This document shows positions 34,603 to 42,727 of a stretch of DNA of 48,345 bases, in pieces. The position numbers and the translations under genes were made by a program. The notes beneath the pieces were generated by a model. The model was not told the DNA's origin, made no database searches, and saw nothing but the letters and a program-made list of their open reading frames with translations. Origin of the DNA: an uncultured bacterium. Lineage in GTDB: Bacteria > Bacillota > Clostridia > Oscillospirales > Oscillospiraceae. Every line of letters begins with the position of its first letter. Positions within the stretch are counted from its first letter, which is position 1. The stretch spans positions 1 to 48,345 of the forward strand of contig CAMWRX010000012.1 in NCBI GenBank assembly GCA_947176765.1, given 5' to 3'.

Positions 34603-35769
34603 CTACCCCTTTTGGCTGGTCAGTCCCTCCAGGCTCTGCCCCTTCAGCGTCCGCTCCAACAGCTCGGGCAGGCGCTCCGGGGCGCAGGCAAAGCAGGGAA
34701 TGCCCATGGCGGCAATCCGCCGGGCGGTCTCGGGGTCATAGAACGGCTTGCCGCCGTCGGCGATGGCCAGCAGCACCACCACCGTCACGCCGGAGGTTTT
34801 CAGCTCCTCCACCCGGCGCAGCAGCGCCGCCCGGTTTCCCCCCTCGTACAGGTCGGAGATGAGGAAGAACAGCGTCTTGGCCGGGGATTCCACCAGCTCC
34901 TGGCAGTAGGCGATGGATTTGGCGATGTCGGTGCCGCCCCCCATCTGGAAGCCGAACAATAAATCAACCGGGTCGGCGCACAGGGGGGTCAGATCCATGA
35001 TCTGGGTATCAAAGGCCACCACGCTGGTTTTCACCGCCGACATGGATGCCAGCACGCAGGACAGCACCGAGGAATAGATGATGGACTGCCCCATGGAGCC
35101 GCTCTGGTCGATGTCCAGGATGATGTGCCAGCGGTTGATTTTGCTGGAGCGGTCGAAGAACCACACCCGCTCAGGGATGACCGCGTTCAACTCAGGGTTA
35201 TAATTTTGTAGGTTCCGCCGGATGGTATAGGGAAAGTCAATGGCGGAGGCCGACGGCAGGGGGGAGTGGGCCCGGCGGTTCAGCGCCGCCGTCACCGCCC
35301 GGCGCACGTCGTTCTCCAGCATCTTGTTGATCTCTTCCACAATTTTGCGGATAAACTTTCGGGCCGACTCCTTGGACTTCTTGGGGATCTGATCCTTCAG
35401 CATCAGCAGGGTGGAGGCCAGGTTCAGATCGGGCTCCAGCCCCTCCAGCAGCTCCGGCTCCAGCAGGAGCTGCTTCAGCCCCTTGCGCTCAATGGCGTCG
35501 TTCTGCACCACCGCCACGATCTCCGGGTCAAACAGGGAGCGTAGGTCGCCCAGCCACTTGGAGATGACGGGGGAGGAGGGGCCTCGCCCTGCCCCGCCGG
35601 GGCTGCCGCTGCCGAAGCCCTCCCCCGGCCCGCCGTAAATGGCGGACAGGGCGCCGTCCATCAGCAGCTCCTCCTGGGACAGCACGCCGCCCCCCATGCC
35701 GGTGAAGGATTCCTCTGTCTCTGAGCCGAGAATCAGCCGCCAGCGGGATAGCTGTTCACTTTGTGCCAC
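34603..35769 (-). CDS. von Willebrand factor A protein (YehP/CoxE-like)
   Basis: 388 aa from the GTG at 35769, 8 bp after GGGGGAGGG and 16 bp after the DUF5682 stop. The N-terminal half is helical with a Gly-rich linker (about 45-65). The vWA domain (about 205-388) has a full MIDAS: Asp221, Ser223 and Ser225 in DIDQSGSMG, then the Thr in MGGGTDIA and the Asp in FLISDLYEGG. vWA proteins encoded next to MoxR ATPases act as their metal-dependent adaptors for remodelling target proteins. It corresponds in position and type to E. coli YehP, whose function is not established. Confidence 0.83.
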   Translation of the reverse strand: MAQSEQLSRWRLILGSETEESFTGMGGGVLSQEELLMDGALSAIYGGPGEGFGSGSPGGAGRGPSSPVISKWLGDLRSLFDPEIVAVVQNDAIERKGLKQLLLEPELLEGLEPDLNLASTLLMLKDQIPKKSKESARKFIRKIVEEINKMLENDVRRAVTAALNRRAHSPLPSASAIDFPYTIRRNLQNYNPELNAVIPERVWFFDRSSKINRWHIILDIDQSGSMGQSIIYSSVLSCVLASMSAVKTSVVAFDTQIMDLTPLCADPVDLLFGFQMGGGTDIAKSIAYCQELVESPAKTLFFLISDLYEGGNRAALLRRVEELKTSGVTVVVLLAIADGGKPFYDPETARRIAAMGIPCFACAPERLPELLERTLKGQSLEGLTSQKG

Positions 35770-35785
35770 AGTGTTTTCCCTCCCC

Positions 35786-38146
35786 CTAAATGTCGTCAAA
35801 GTCGAACTCGCCCAGGCTGTCCAGCACCGTCTGTTCCGCTTCGGTAATGTCGTTCATGAGAACCTCCGCCGCCTGCTGGGGGTTGACGCCCCAGATCTCG
35901 CCCAGATTTTCCGCGATGTCGTTCTTTTCACTGGGGGAGAAGTCGGCGAACGCCCGCCGCAGGAACACCAGCGCCCGCCGGAAGGTCTCGTCGTCCAGGC
36001 CGCTGAGGTAGTCGTCCAACTGCCGCCACAGGCTCAACCGGGCAATGAGGGCATAGCGGTTTTTGCCCGCCAGCCCCTCAAACCACCCCGCGCCCAGATC
36101 GGCGGGCACGCCGGGGGACAGCCGCCGGGCCACCTCGCGGGAGAGAAGGGCCTCGTCCGCCTTTCCCCGCTCCAGAAGGATGGCCATGGCGAAGCCGGAG
36201 CAGCGGGTGTTCAGATCGTCCCGGTCGGAGATGTCCGCCAGCAGATCCAGCCAGCGCTCCTCCTCCAAAAAGTCGTGGTTGAGTTGGAGAGAATTGAGCT
36301 GATCCATGGCGCGGGTCACCTCGGGGGCGGCCTTGGCATCGCACACGCAGGCGTCGGTCAGCGTCAGGCATGAGCGCAGATAGAGCTGCTTGATCAGCGG
36401 GATAACGGGCGCGGGATCGAACCGCCGCAGGTCGCCGTACCGCACCACCAAAGACAACCGCGAAGCGGTGTCTGCCACCTCCGAAATGGCGGCGGAGTCT
36501 ACGCTCAGCCCCTGCAAAACGGACAGGGCGTGGTGAGCCGCGGCGGGCATCCCACACAAAAACGCGTCCTGGAAGATAGCGGCGGCTTCCGCGATGGAGC
36601 CGCTGTTGTCCGCCCGCTCTTTGAGGGCAAAGGCGGCGGCGCCCTCGATGGTCTCCCCCATCAGGGCGGACTCTACGATCTCGATCTCCGCCTCCGGTGT
36701 CCAGCGCAGCTCCCAGTACTCCCCCCAGTTGGCCCCGTCCTGCCGGGAGGGGAGGAGGTTGGCGAAATGCACCCCCAGCACCCGCAGGCGGTGGAGGAAG
36801 AAGGAGCGCCGCAGGTCGCCCAGCGCGGCCTGTTCCGACTTCACGTTCAGCTTTTCCCGCAGATCCAGGTCAAGGCGCTGCAATTCAGCGGTGCGGAATT
36901 TCTCCAGCCGCAGCTCCTTGAGCTGCCGGTAAAAGTCCTCCTGCACCGACGTGCGGGCCACCCCCTCCGGGAGGAAGCCGATCTTCTTGCCGATCTCCGT
37001 GTCCGCCGCGGCCAGGGCCAGCTCGGAAAAGCTGCCGTGGCCCATCGTGGTAACGCTTGCGTCCCGCAGGTCGGACAGGGTGGGGTATTTGCTCCCCCGC
37101 ATGGCCGCCAGCGTGCCCGCCAGCCGCACCGCCTCAATGATCTCGGCGGAGGAGGTGAGATTGCCCGCCTTGCGGTGGGCGGCGGCGAGATGGGTCAAGT
37201 AGAGGTACGCCGTCTCCCCCGCGCCACCCCTGTTGAGGGCGTCCCACAGCAGCTCAAAGTAGGCCGGGGCCTTGTTTCCCGCGCCGTAGCCCGAGCGGGA
37301 GGACAGGCGGTAATAAGAATAGGGCATCAGCGTCACGCAGGAGTCGGCCCGGGGCAACGCCTTCTCCTCCTCGTCGGTCATGGGCTGATTTTCCTCCAGC
37401 CCTGCCACATGGAAGGAGCCGCAGACGCAGAAAATCTTTTCCGGGGGAATGCCAGAGGCGATTGCCTGGGCGATCATCCGCTTCATGTACGCCTCTCGTA
37501 CCACGGTCTCGGCCATGCGGCGCTGATCGTCCACAGTCGCGGCCCGGAGCTGCCGCCCGAAGGTGTTGCTGGCGTCCTGGAAATCCGGCCCGTCCCCTAT
37601 CTGCTCGAAGGTGCGCTCCCAGAAGGTGTCGTGATCCTCCCCGGTCAGCGTTTCCAGGCGGCGATAGACGCTCTCCGTTGTCTGGGCAGGCTCCTCGTGG
37701 TCGCCTGGACCGTCATTGACGGCTTCGCCGTCAACGACCGGTCCGGCAGTGGCTTCGCCGCTGCCCGCGTCCTCGTCATCCTCCCCGGTTTTGTCCTCCT
37801 CAGTGACCGGGGCAAACCAGGGTTTGATTCCAAGAAAAACCGATGACGGGAGATCCATGAACCGGCAATCCACCTTGTGTTCGTGGGCCCACAAAATGGC
37901 CTGAATTTCTGGGGAGTAGATAGCAAAAGGGTACAAAATCGTCCGCACCGGCGCTTCCTTGGTGTAGGCCATGATGGCGGCGGGGAACTGGGTGTCCGGG
38001 TGGCACAGCCACTTCATCTGGTCGTTCAGGTCGCTGGGGCCCTCCACCAGCACCAGTTCCGGCTTTGCCGCGTCCAGCGCCCGCCGCAGATGGTACGCCG
38101 CCGCCGGGGACAGGTGGCGCACACCGAATAAAATCGGGCCGCTCAT
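35786..38146 (-). CDS. DUF5682 protein (YehM-like) with TraB/EreA-type motifs
   Basis: 786 aa from the ATG at 38146, which shares a base with the MoxR stop codon (TGATG). The N-terminus has GVRH (8-11), LVLVEGP (31-37), a conserved-looking Arg/Met helix (VVREAYMKRM, about 215-224) and CGSFHVAG (242-249). These GxxH...VEG...GxxH features recur in the TraB/PrgY/Tiki and EreA/ChaN superfamily of putative metal-dependent hydrolases. The C-terminal 500 residues are mostly helical. A 43-bp palindromic element lies within codons for about residues 133-147, in an acidic linker. Probable role: enzyme of a MoxR-vWA remodelling system. Substrate unknown. Confidence 0.78.
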   Translation of the reverse strand: MSGPILFGVRHLSPAAAYHLRRALDAAKPELVLVEGPSDLNDQMKWLCHPDTQFPAAIMAYTKEAPVRTILYPFAIYSPEIQAILWAHEHKVDCRFMDLPSSVFLGIKPWFAPVTEEDKTGEDDEDAGSGEATAGPVVDGEAVNDGPGDHEEPAQTTESVYRRLETLTGEDHDTFWERTFEQIGDGPDFQDASNTFGRQLRAATVDDQRRMAETVVREAYMKRMIAQAIASGIPPEKIFCVCGSFHVAGLEENQPMTDEEEKALPRADSCVTLMPYSYYRLSSRSGYGAGNKAPAYFELLWDALNRGGAGETAYLYLTHLAAAHRKAGNLTSSAEIIEAVRLAGTLAAMRGSKYPTLSDLRDASVTTMGHGSFSELALAAADTEIGKKIGFLPEGVARTSVQEDFYRQLKELRLEKFRTAELQRLDLDLREKLNVKSEQAALGDLRRSFFLHRLRVLGVHFANLLPSRQDGANWGEYWELRWTPEAEIEIVESALMGETIEGAAAFALKERADNSGSIAEAAAIFQDAFLCGMPAAAHHALSVLQGLSVDSAAISEVADTASRLSLVVRYGDLRRFDPAPVIPLIKQLYLRSCLTLTDACVCDAKAAPEVTRAMDQLNSLQLNHDFLEEERWLDLLADISDRDDLNTRCSGFAMAILLERGKADEALLSREVARRLSPGVPADLGAGWFEGLAGKNRYALIARLSLWRQLDDYLSGLDDETFRRALVFLRRAFADFSPSEKNDIAENLGEIWGVNPQQAAEVLMNDITEAEQTVLDSLGEFDFDDI
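37707..37749 (-). repeat. 43-bp palindromic element inside the DUF5682 gene
   Basis: Reads on the minus strand as CTGCCGGACCGGTCGTTGAC, a GAA-type loop, and then an almost complementary arm ending CAATGACGGTCC. It matches 41414-41456 (opposite orientation) at 39 of 43 positions. It lies in the low-complexity linker encoding VVDGEAVNDG. Confidence 0.72.
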
Positions 38147-39237
38147 CAGCCGTTCAGCTCCCGGCAGGCGCGGTACAGCGGCAGCCACTCGTGCCCCCGC
38201 TTCTTCATCACGTTCTCCAGATACTCCTTCCAGGTGACCTTGTCGTTCTCCTCATCCTTCACCACGGCCCCCTGGAGGGCGGCGGCCAGGTCGCCGTCGG
38301 ACACCCGGCCGTCCCCAAAGCTCCCGGCCAGCGCCATGGAGTTGGCCAGCAGGGAGATGGCCTCGGCGGTGGACAGCACGCCGGAGGTGGTTTTCAGTTT
38401 CTGCTTGCCGTCCAGCGTGGCGCCGCCCCGCAGCTCCCGGAAGATGGTGACCACCTTCTCCACCGTGTCCTCGTCGGGCTGGCGGGCGTTCAGATCCAGG
38501 CCGGAGGACAACTGGGCCACGCGGGTGCGCACGATGTCCATTTCCGTCTCCATATCCGACGGGGTGGGCAGGACGACGATGTTAAACCGCCGTTTCAGAG
38601 CCGCCGACATATCGTTGACGCCCTTGTCCCGGGTGTTGGCGGTGGCGATGACAGAGAAGCCCTTGGCGGCGGGCACCTCCAGGCCCAGCTCGGGCACGCT
38701 GAGCCGTTTCTCCGACAGGATGGAGATCAACGCGTCCTGCACCTCGCTGGCGCAGCGGGAGATTTCCTCCACACGGGCGATGGAGCCCGTCTCCATGGCG
38801 CGGTAGACGGGGCTTTTTACCATGGCCTCGGGGCAGGGCCCTTTGGCAATGAGCATGGCGTAGTTCCAGGAGTAGCGGATGTGCTCCTCGGTGGTGCCCG
38901 CCGTGCCCTGGACCACCTTGGTGGAGTCGCCGTTGACGGCGGCGGCCAGGTGTTCGGAAAGCCAGGATTTTGCCGTGCCCGGTTCGCCGATGAGCAGCAG
39001 GGCCCGGTCGGTGACCAGGGTAGCGATGGCGATCTCCACCAGACGGCGATTGCCCATGTACTTGGGGGTGATGTCCACGCCCTTCACCTTCACGTTTCCG
39101 ATGAGGTAGGTCAGCACCGACCGGGGGGACATCCGCCAGCCGGTGGGGACGGTGTCGGTCTCCGCCGAAATCAGCGCGTCCAGTTCGGTTTGATAAAGCT
39201 CCTCCGCCGGGAGGCGCTGTACGTTTTTGTCTGCCAT
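38146..39237 (-). CDS. MoxR-family AAA+ ATPase (YehL-like)
   Basis: 363 aa; GGAGGAATGTGAC precedes the ATG. AAA+ features: Walker A GEPGTAKS (84-91), a Walker B position reading ARVEEIS (154-160) where DE is usual, sensor 1 ATANTRD (198-204) and an Arg-finger region LKRRFN. MoxR proteins assemble as hexamers that remodel or mature other proteins, with a vWA partner contacting the substrate. Gene order with DUF5682, vWA and SWIM proteins matches the E. coli yeh locus, where YehL is the ATPase. It starts 15 bp after the solenoid gene and overlaps the DUF5682 gene by one base. Confidence 0.87.
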   Translation of the reverse strand: MADKNVQRLPAEELYQTELDALISAETDTVPTGWRMSPRSVLTYLIGNVKVKGVDITPKYMGNRRLVEIAIATLVTDRALLLIGEPGTAKSWLSEHLAAAVNGDSTKVVQGTAGTTEEHIRYSWNYAMLIAKGPCPEAMVKSPVYRAMETGSIARVEEISRCASEVQDALISILSEKRLSVPELGLEVPAAKGFSVIATANTRDKGVNDMSAALKRRFNIVVLPTPSDMETEMDIVRTRVAQLSSGLDLNARQPDEDTVEKVVTIFRELRGGATLDGKQKLKTTSGVLSTAEAISLLANSMALAGSFGDGRVSDGDLAAALQGAVVKDEENDKVTWKEYLENVMKKRGHEWLPLYRACRELNG

Positions 39238-39252
39238 GTCACATTCCTCCGT

Positions 39253-41166
39253 TTACCTTAGATTCAGCCAGTCGTCCCAGTCCGGGAAGGGTTTGCCTGC
39301 CCGGAGCTGCTCAATAGTCCAGGGGATGGCCTTTTGAGCCGTAGGCAGGGCTTCCTTGTTGATGCCGCCGGAGGACAGAACTTCCTCCAAAAGCATCGCC
39401 GTCTCCTCCGGCGGCAGGACTTGGGCTGCGTCGTTCATCAGCCGCCATAATACGCCAAGGCGGTTGCTCTTGGAGTTCCTTGCCATCGCCTTTCCCAGTA
39501 CGCCCCTGGGGCTGCCGCCGAACCGGAACAGATAATGGCTGTAGCTGTATGGCTGCCCGTTCTCCGCCATCCGCTCCCGGAGGTAGGGGACGAGCAGCGC
39601 CCGTGTCTCCTCGTCCGCCGGGTCGGTCAGCCGGATCAAGGTCAAATCGTACTCCTCAATCGGCTCCCAGTAGGCATAGGCTGAGCCGCTCCCATTCTTT
39701 CCCGTGGTCTTCCACACGGCATGGGTGAGCCGCTTGATCCACCGTTTGTCCAGCGGCTGGGCGGTGGGCCAGACGCCGTTGATGAGATAGGCCCCGGTAT
39801 CCTCCTTCCGCGCCAGCCGCCCCAGCCCTTCGAGGACGGCGTTGTGGAGCGCCTGCTTCTGGGCACCGCCCAGAAGGGGTTTGACGGCGGGCACATAGGG
39901 GGAGAACTCGTCGTACACCTCGCTGGCCGAGCGGGTGAGCAGCGACGCCACGACTGCGTGGGGCAGCCAGCGGGCCTCGGTTTTGTGCTTTCCCCACAGC
40001 TCCAGGCACAGCTCGCACAGCGGCCCCGGCCCGGCACAGCATAGACTGTCCAGCAGCAGCTCGGTGAGCTGCGCCCCCAGGCGCAGGGGCTGGCCGGTGT
40101 GATTTTGCAGTTTGCCGATGGCCTCCGTTTTAGCGTCCGCCCAGCGCCAAAAGTCCAGTATGGAAGGGGAGGACTTGCCCTTGGCGGAGGCCAGCCAGGT
40201 CAAGATATCCGCATGGGTTTCCTTACCGATCTGGCCGCCCTGCTCCACTGCGGCCTCCACCCGGTCCCATAGTCCCCGGGCCACCAGGTCGGAGGCCCAG
40301 TCCGCCCGGGTCGTGCGCAGGAAGGTGACGGCCTGACTATTTTTGGCCAGTTCATTTTCCCAGAACGCGTTGACCTCGTCCCCGCCCTGTTTTGCCAGGG
40401 CTTCCAGCACCGCGTCCCGGTTTTTGCCCCGCTCGGATTTCGCCAGATCCAGCAAAAGGGCGACGTTGTCTCCGTCTCCGCCCAGGGCGGTGATGACGTC
40501 GGTGCGTACGTCCTTTTTCGCGTCGGGCAGAATTTCCCGCAGCCAGGGCGTGGCGGCTTTGCCTTCCAGCGCGGCGATTACCTCCACCCGGCGGGCCATC
40601 TCCTTCTTTCCGGCGGGGTCAAAGTCCTGTTTCAGTGCTGGGATCACAGACGGCCCCAGCTCTTTCAGCAGGGTGGCGCACAGCTCTCCCATCTCGCCGT
40701 AGCTGTCCCCCAGTCCGCCAATGACCGCGGGCAGCACCCGGTAATCCTCAAAAAATTCGGGGTGGTTTTCCCAGGCGGATTTCACGATCTCCATCCGCCC
40801 GCCGCCGGTGGTGGTGAGGGCGGTGAGCAGGGGGCTGATCTGTCCGTAGGAGATCTGGCGATATACCCCGCCGCCTACGGGCAGGGGTTCTAAACCGCCG
40901 TCTACTCCGGTTTTTGCCTGGGTATACGCCACCGCGTCCACCAGGGCCAGCACGTCCAGCAGCAGACCGGAGCGCTGCTCCGGGGGCGCGGCCAGCAGCT
41001 TGGCCAGCCCCGCATCGATTTTCCCAAATACCGGGCTGGCCGCGGCCAGGGGCTTCAGGGCCTCCGCCGCCCGCTGGAGACGGAAGTCCTCCCCCAGCAG
41101 GGACACGCCCGCGATGGCGGCGTATTCCAACCGCTCCTTCACGTCATAAAGAGGCTGTAAATTCAT
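39253..41166 (-). CDS. HEAT-repeat-like alpha-solenoid protein of the MoxR/SWIM operon
   Basis: 637 aa; GAGGAGGTG precedes the ATG. It has no catalytic motif that I recognise. Helical pairs about 30-40 residues apart run through the middle (PSVIPALKQDFD, ATPWLREILPDAKKD, VRTDVITALGGDGD, VALLLDLAKSERGKN, RDAVLEALAKQGGDE), the pattern of HEAT-type repeats. The C-terminal part has PLLGGAQKQALHNAVLEGLG and ends in a Trp-rich motif (PFPDWDDWLNLR). Similar operons in other bacteria encode a DUF5691 protein in this slot; I cannot confirm that name. Likely role: scaffold or substrate adaptor for the ATPase. It starts 12 bp after the SWIM gene. Confidence 0.7.
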   Translation of the reverse strand: MNLQPLYDVKERLEYAAIAGVSLLGEDFRLQRAAEALKPLAAASPVFGKIDAGLAKLLAAPPEQRSGLLLDVLALVDAVAYTQAKTGVDGGLEPLPVGGGVYRQISYGQISPLLTALTTTGGGRMEIVKSAWENHPEFFEDYRVLPAVIGGLGDSYGEMGELCATLLKELGPSVIPALKQDFDPAGKKEMARRVEVIAALEGKAATPWLREILPDAKKDVRTDVITALGGDGDNVALLLDLAKSERGKNRDAVLEALAKQGGDEVNAFWENELAKNSQAVTFLRTTRADWASDLVARGLWDRVEAAVEQGGQIGKETHADILTWLASAKGKSSPSILDFWRWADAKTEAIGKLQNHTGQPLRLGAQLTELLLDSLCCAGPGPLCELCLELWGKHKTEARWLPHAVVASLLTRSASEVYDEFSPYVPAVKPLLGGAQKQALHNAVLEGLGRLARKEDTGAYLINGVWPTAQPLDKRWIKRLTHAVWKTTGKNGSGSAYAYWEPIEEYDLTLIRLTDPADEETRALLVPYLRERMAENGQPYSYSHYLFRFGGSPRGVLGKAMARNSKSNRLGVLWRLMNDAAQVLPPEETAMLLEEVLSSGGINKEALPTAQKAIPWTIEQLRAGKPFPDWDDWLNLR

Positions 41167-41178
41167 GACCGCACCTCC

Positions 41179-42714
41179 TCAATACTGCAGCCGGATGATG
41201 TTATCCGGCGTAACCACGCTGTAGGGGTGGAGGCACAGGGCCTTGTCCCGCCCGTCGTAAAACATCAGGCCGAACAGGGCGCTGCCCGCCGGGATGGCCC
41301 AAGGCAGCATCCCAAGCCGCCCCGTGCAGGCGTGATCCGCGCCGTCCTCGGGACGATCCCGGAGGAGGATGCGGCCCCCCTGAGCGTCCTCCAGCACGTA
41401 GGCAGCGCTTGCGCTGCCGGACCGGTCGTTGACGCCGCAGGCGGCAATGACGGTCCCCGTGCTTGCGCTGCCGGATCCAATCCCCGTTTCCCCCACTGTG
41501 CCGACCTGCCCGATAGGCACCAGCACCGCCAGGAATTTGGGGGCCAGGGTGTTCTTGATTTTCCCCTTCACCAGCTTCGTGGCGGCCGCCAAATCGGGCT
41601 GGGCCAGGGCGGGAAGGCCGGCCTGTTCCTGAGCCGTCAGGGGCCGGGTGGACGCGCTGTCCCAGCGCACCCGGCGGTCCCCCTCCCCGGGGTAGATGTA
41701 CAGGGCGGGGATCTCCAGCAGATCGAACCGGCTGTCGTCCCCCTTTACGTATTTCAGCGCCTTGACCGGGCGCAGATTCAAGGTCTGCCAGATGTCACCG
41801 CTGTCGATGTCCAGCCACCAGCCCCGCTCCACGTACTCCTTTTTTGCCTCGTCGTAGGACACGTCAAAGGAGAGCTGCACCAGCTTTGCGTTCTCCTTGA
41901 CCGAGCCGATGGCCTTCAAGTCCTCCAGCTTCCACACGCCGCCCAGCGCTTCAAACAGGGCGGAGTCCTCGGCGGAGTAGTTGCCCGCCTCCAATTTGCC
42001 CTCCAAGAATACGCGGCCCTTCTTGATGGTAGAGCGCAGCGCCACCAGCAGCCGCAGCGCCTCGGCGTAAGCCGCGTCCGCCTGGGCGGGATCCTTCTGC
42101 ACGGTGCGAACTGTCAGGGCAATGCGGGTAAACGCCGTCTGGGGCCCGGTGAGGTAGCAGCTCCCCAGATCCTTGGCCAGCTTGTCAAAGGTCTGGGCGG
42201 AGCTGCCCGCCAGGGTGCCAAGGCCGGAGGTAAGCAGCTCGTCCACCATCTTCTCCGCCATGTCCAGGCCCTCTAACTGCTTTGCCAGCTTTTTCTTCTG
42301 GGCGGCGGCGTTGGGCTTCTTGGGCTTGGCGGGGCTGCCGCCCTCCTCAGCCGCCGCCTCCTTCTTCGCCGCCCGGGCGGCCTGCTTGGCCCGCTTGTCG
42401 GCGATGTCCTGGGGAATGTCCGCGATCTCAAATTCCTTTCCCGCCAGAATTTCAAACATCAGCCCCAGGGCGTGCTTGCAGGGGAACTGCCTGCTGGGGC
42501 AGGAGCAGCGGCACGTGGGAGAATCCGCCTGGGTAAAGTCGATGGACACGCGGTATGGATTCTTGCCGCTGCCTGCGCACTCGCACCAGTAGAGGGTGCC
42601 GTCCTCCGTTTTGCGGTGGGCGGAGAAGCTGCCCTTTTTCGACAGCTTCCTGCCGCTTTCCGCCGCCGCGGGGTTGGGCGCCTGGAGAAGGATGGCTTGT
42701 TCCGTCAATTCCAC
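41179..42714 (-). CDS. SWIM zinc-finger protein (YehQ-like)
   Basis: 511 aa from the GTG at 42714, 8 bp after AAGGAGG; longer frames run into the upstream oxidoreductase gene. The SWIM finger CxCx6CxH uses Cys70, Cys72, Cys79 and His81 (CSCPSRQFPCKH). It is followed by a Lys/Ala-rich charged linker (about 107-150) and a long C-terminal region of unknown fold. SWIM fingers bind DNA or protein. Residues about 413-436 (GSASTGTVIAACGVNDRSG region) are encoded by a palindromic element framed by 15-bp direct repeats and look inserted. As first gene of the MoxR set it may provide target recognition. Confidence 0.8.
   Translation of the reverse strand: MELTEQAILLQAPNPAAAESGRKLSKKGSFSAHRKTEDGTLYWCECAGSGKNPYRVSIDFTQADSPTCRCSCPSRQFPCKHALGLMFEILAGKEFEIADIPQDIADKRAKQAARAAKKEAAAEEGGSPAKPKKPNAAAQKKKLAKQLEGLDMAEKMVDELLTSGLGTLAGSSAQTFDKLAKDLGSCYLTGPQTAFTRIALTVRTVQKDPAQADAAYAEALRLLVALRSTIKKGRVFLEGKLEAGNYSAEDSALFEALGGVWKLEDLKAIGSVKENAKLVQLSFDVSYDEAKKEYVERGWWLDIDSGDIWQTLNLRPVKALKYVKGDDSRFDLLEIPALYIYPGEGDRRVRWDSASTRPLTAQEQAGLPALAQPDLAAATKLVKGKIKNTLAPKFLAVLVPIGQVGTVGETGIGSGSASTGTVIAACGVNDRSGSASAAYVLEDAQGGRILLRDRPEDGADHACTGRLGMLPWAIPAGSALFGLMFYDGRDKALCLHPYSVVTPDNIIRLQY
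41407..41475 (+). repeat. 43-bp palindromic element with 15-bp direct repeats inside the SWIM gene
   Basis: The element core is 41414-41456, CTGCCGGACCGGTCGTTGAC through CAATGACGGTCC. The direct repeats GCTTGCGCTGCCGGA lie at 41407-41421 and 41461-41475, 54 bp apart; the first overlaps the core. Relative to the copy in the DUF5682 gene, two of the four differences swap a C-G pair for G-C at the base of the loop, keeping the hairpin. Confidence 0.72.
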
Positions 42715-42727
42715 GTCAAAGACCTCC

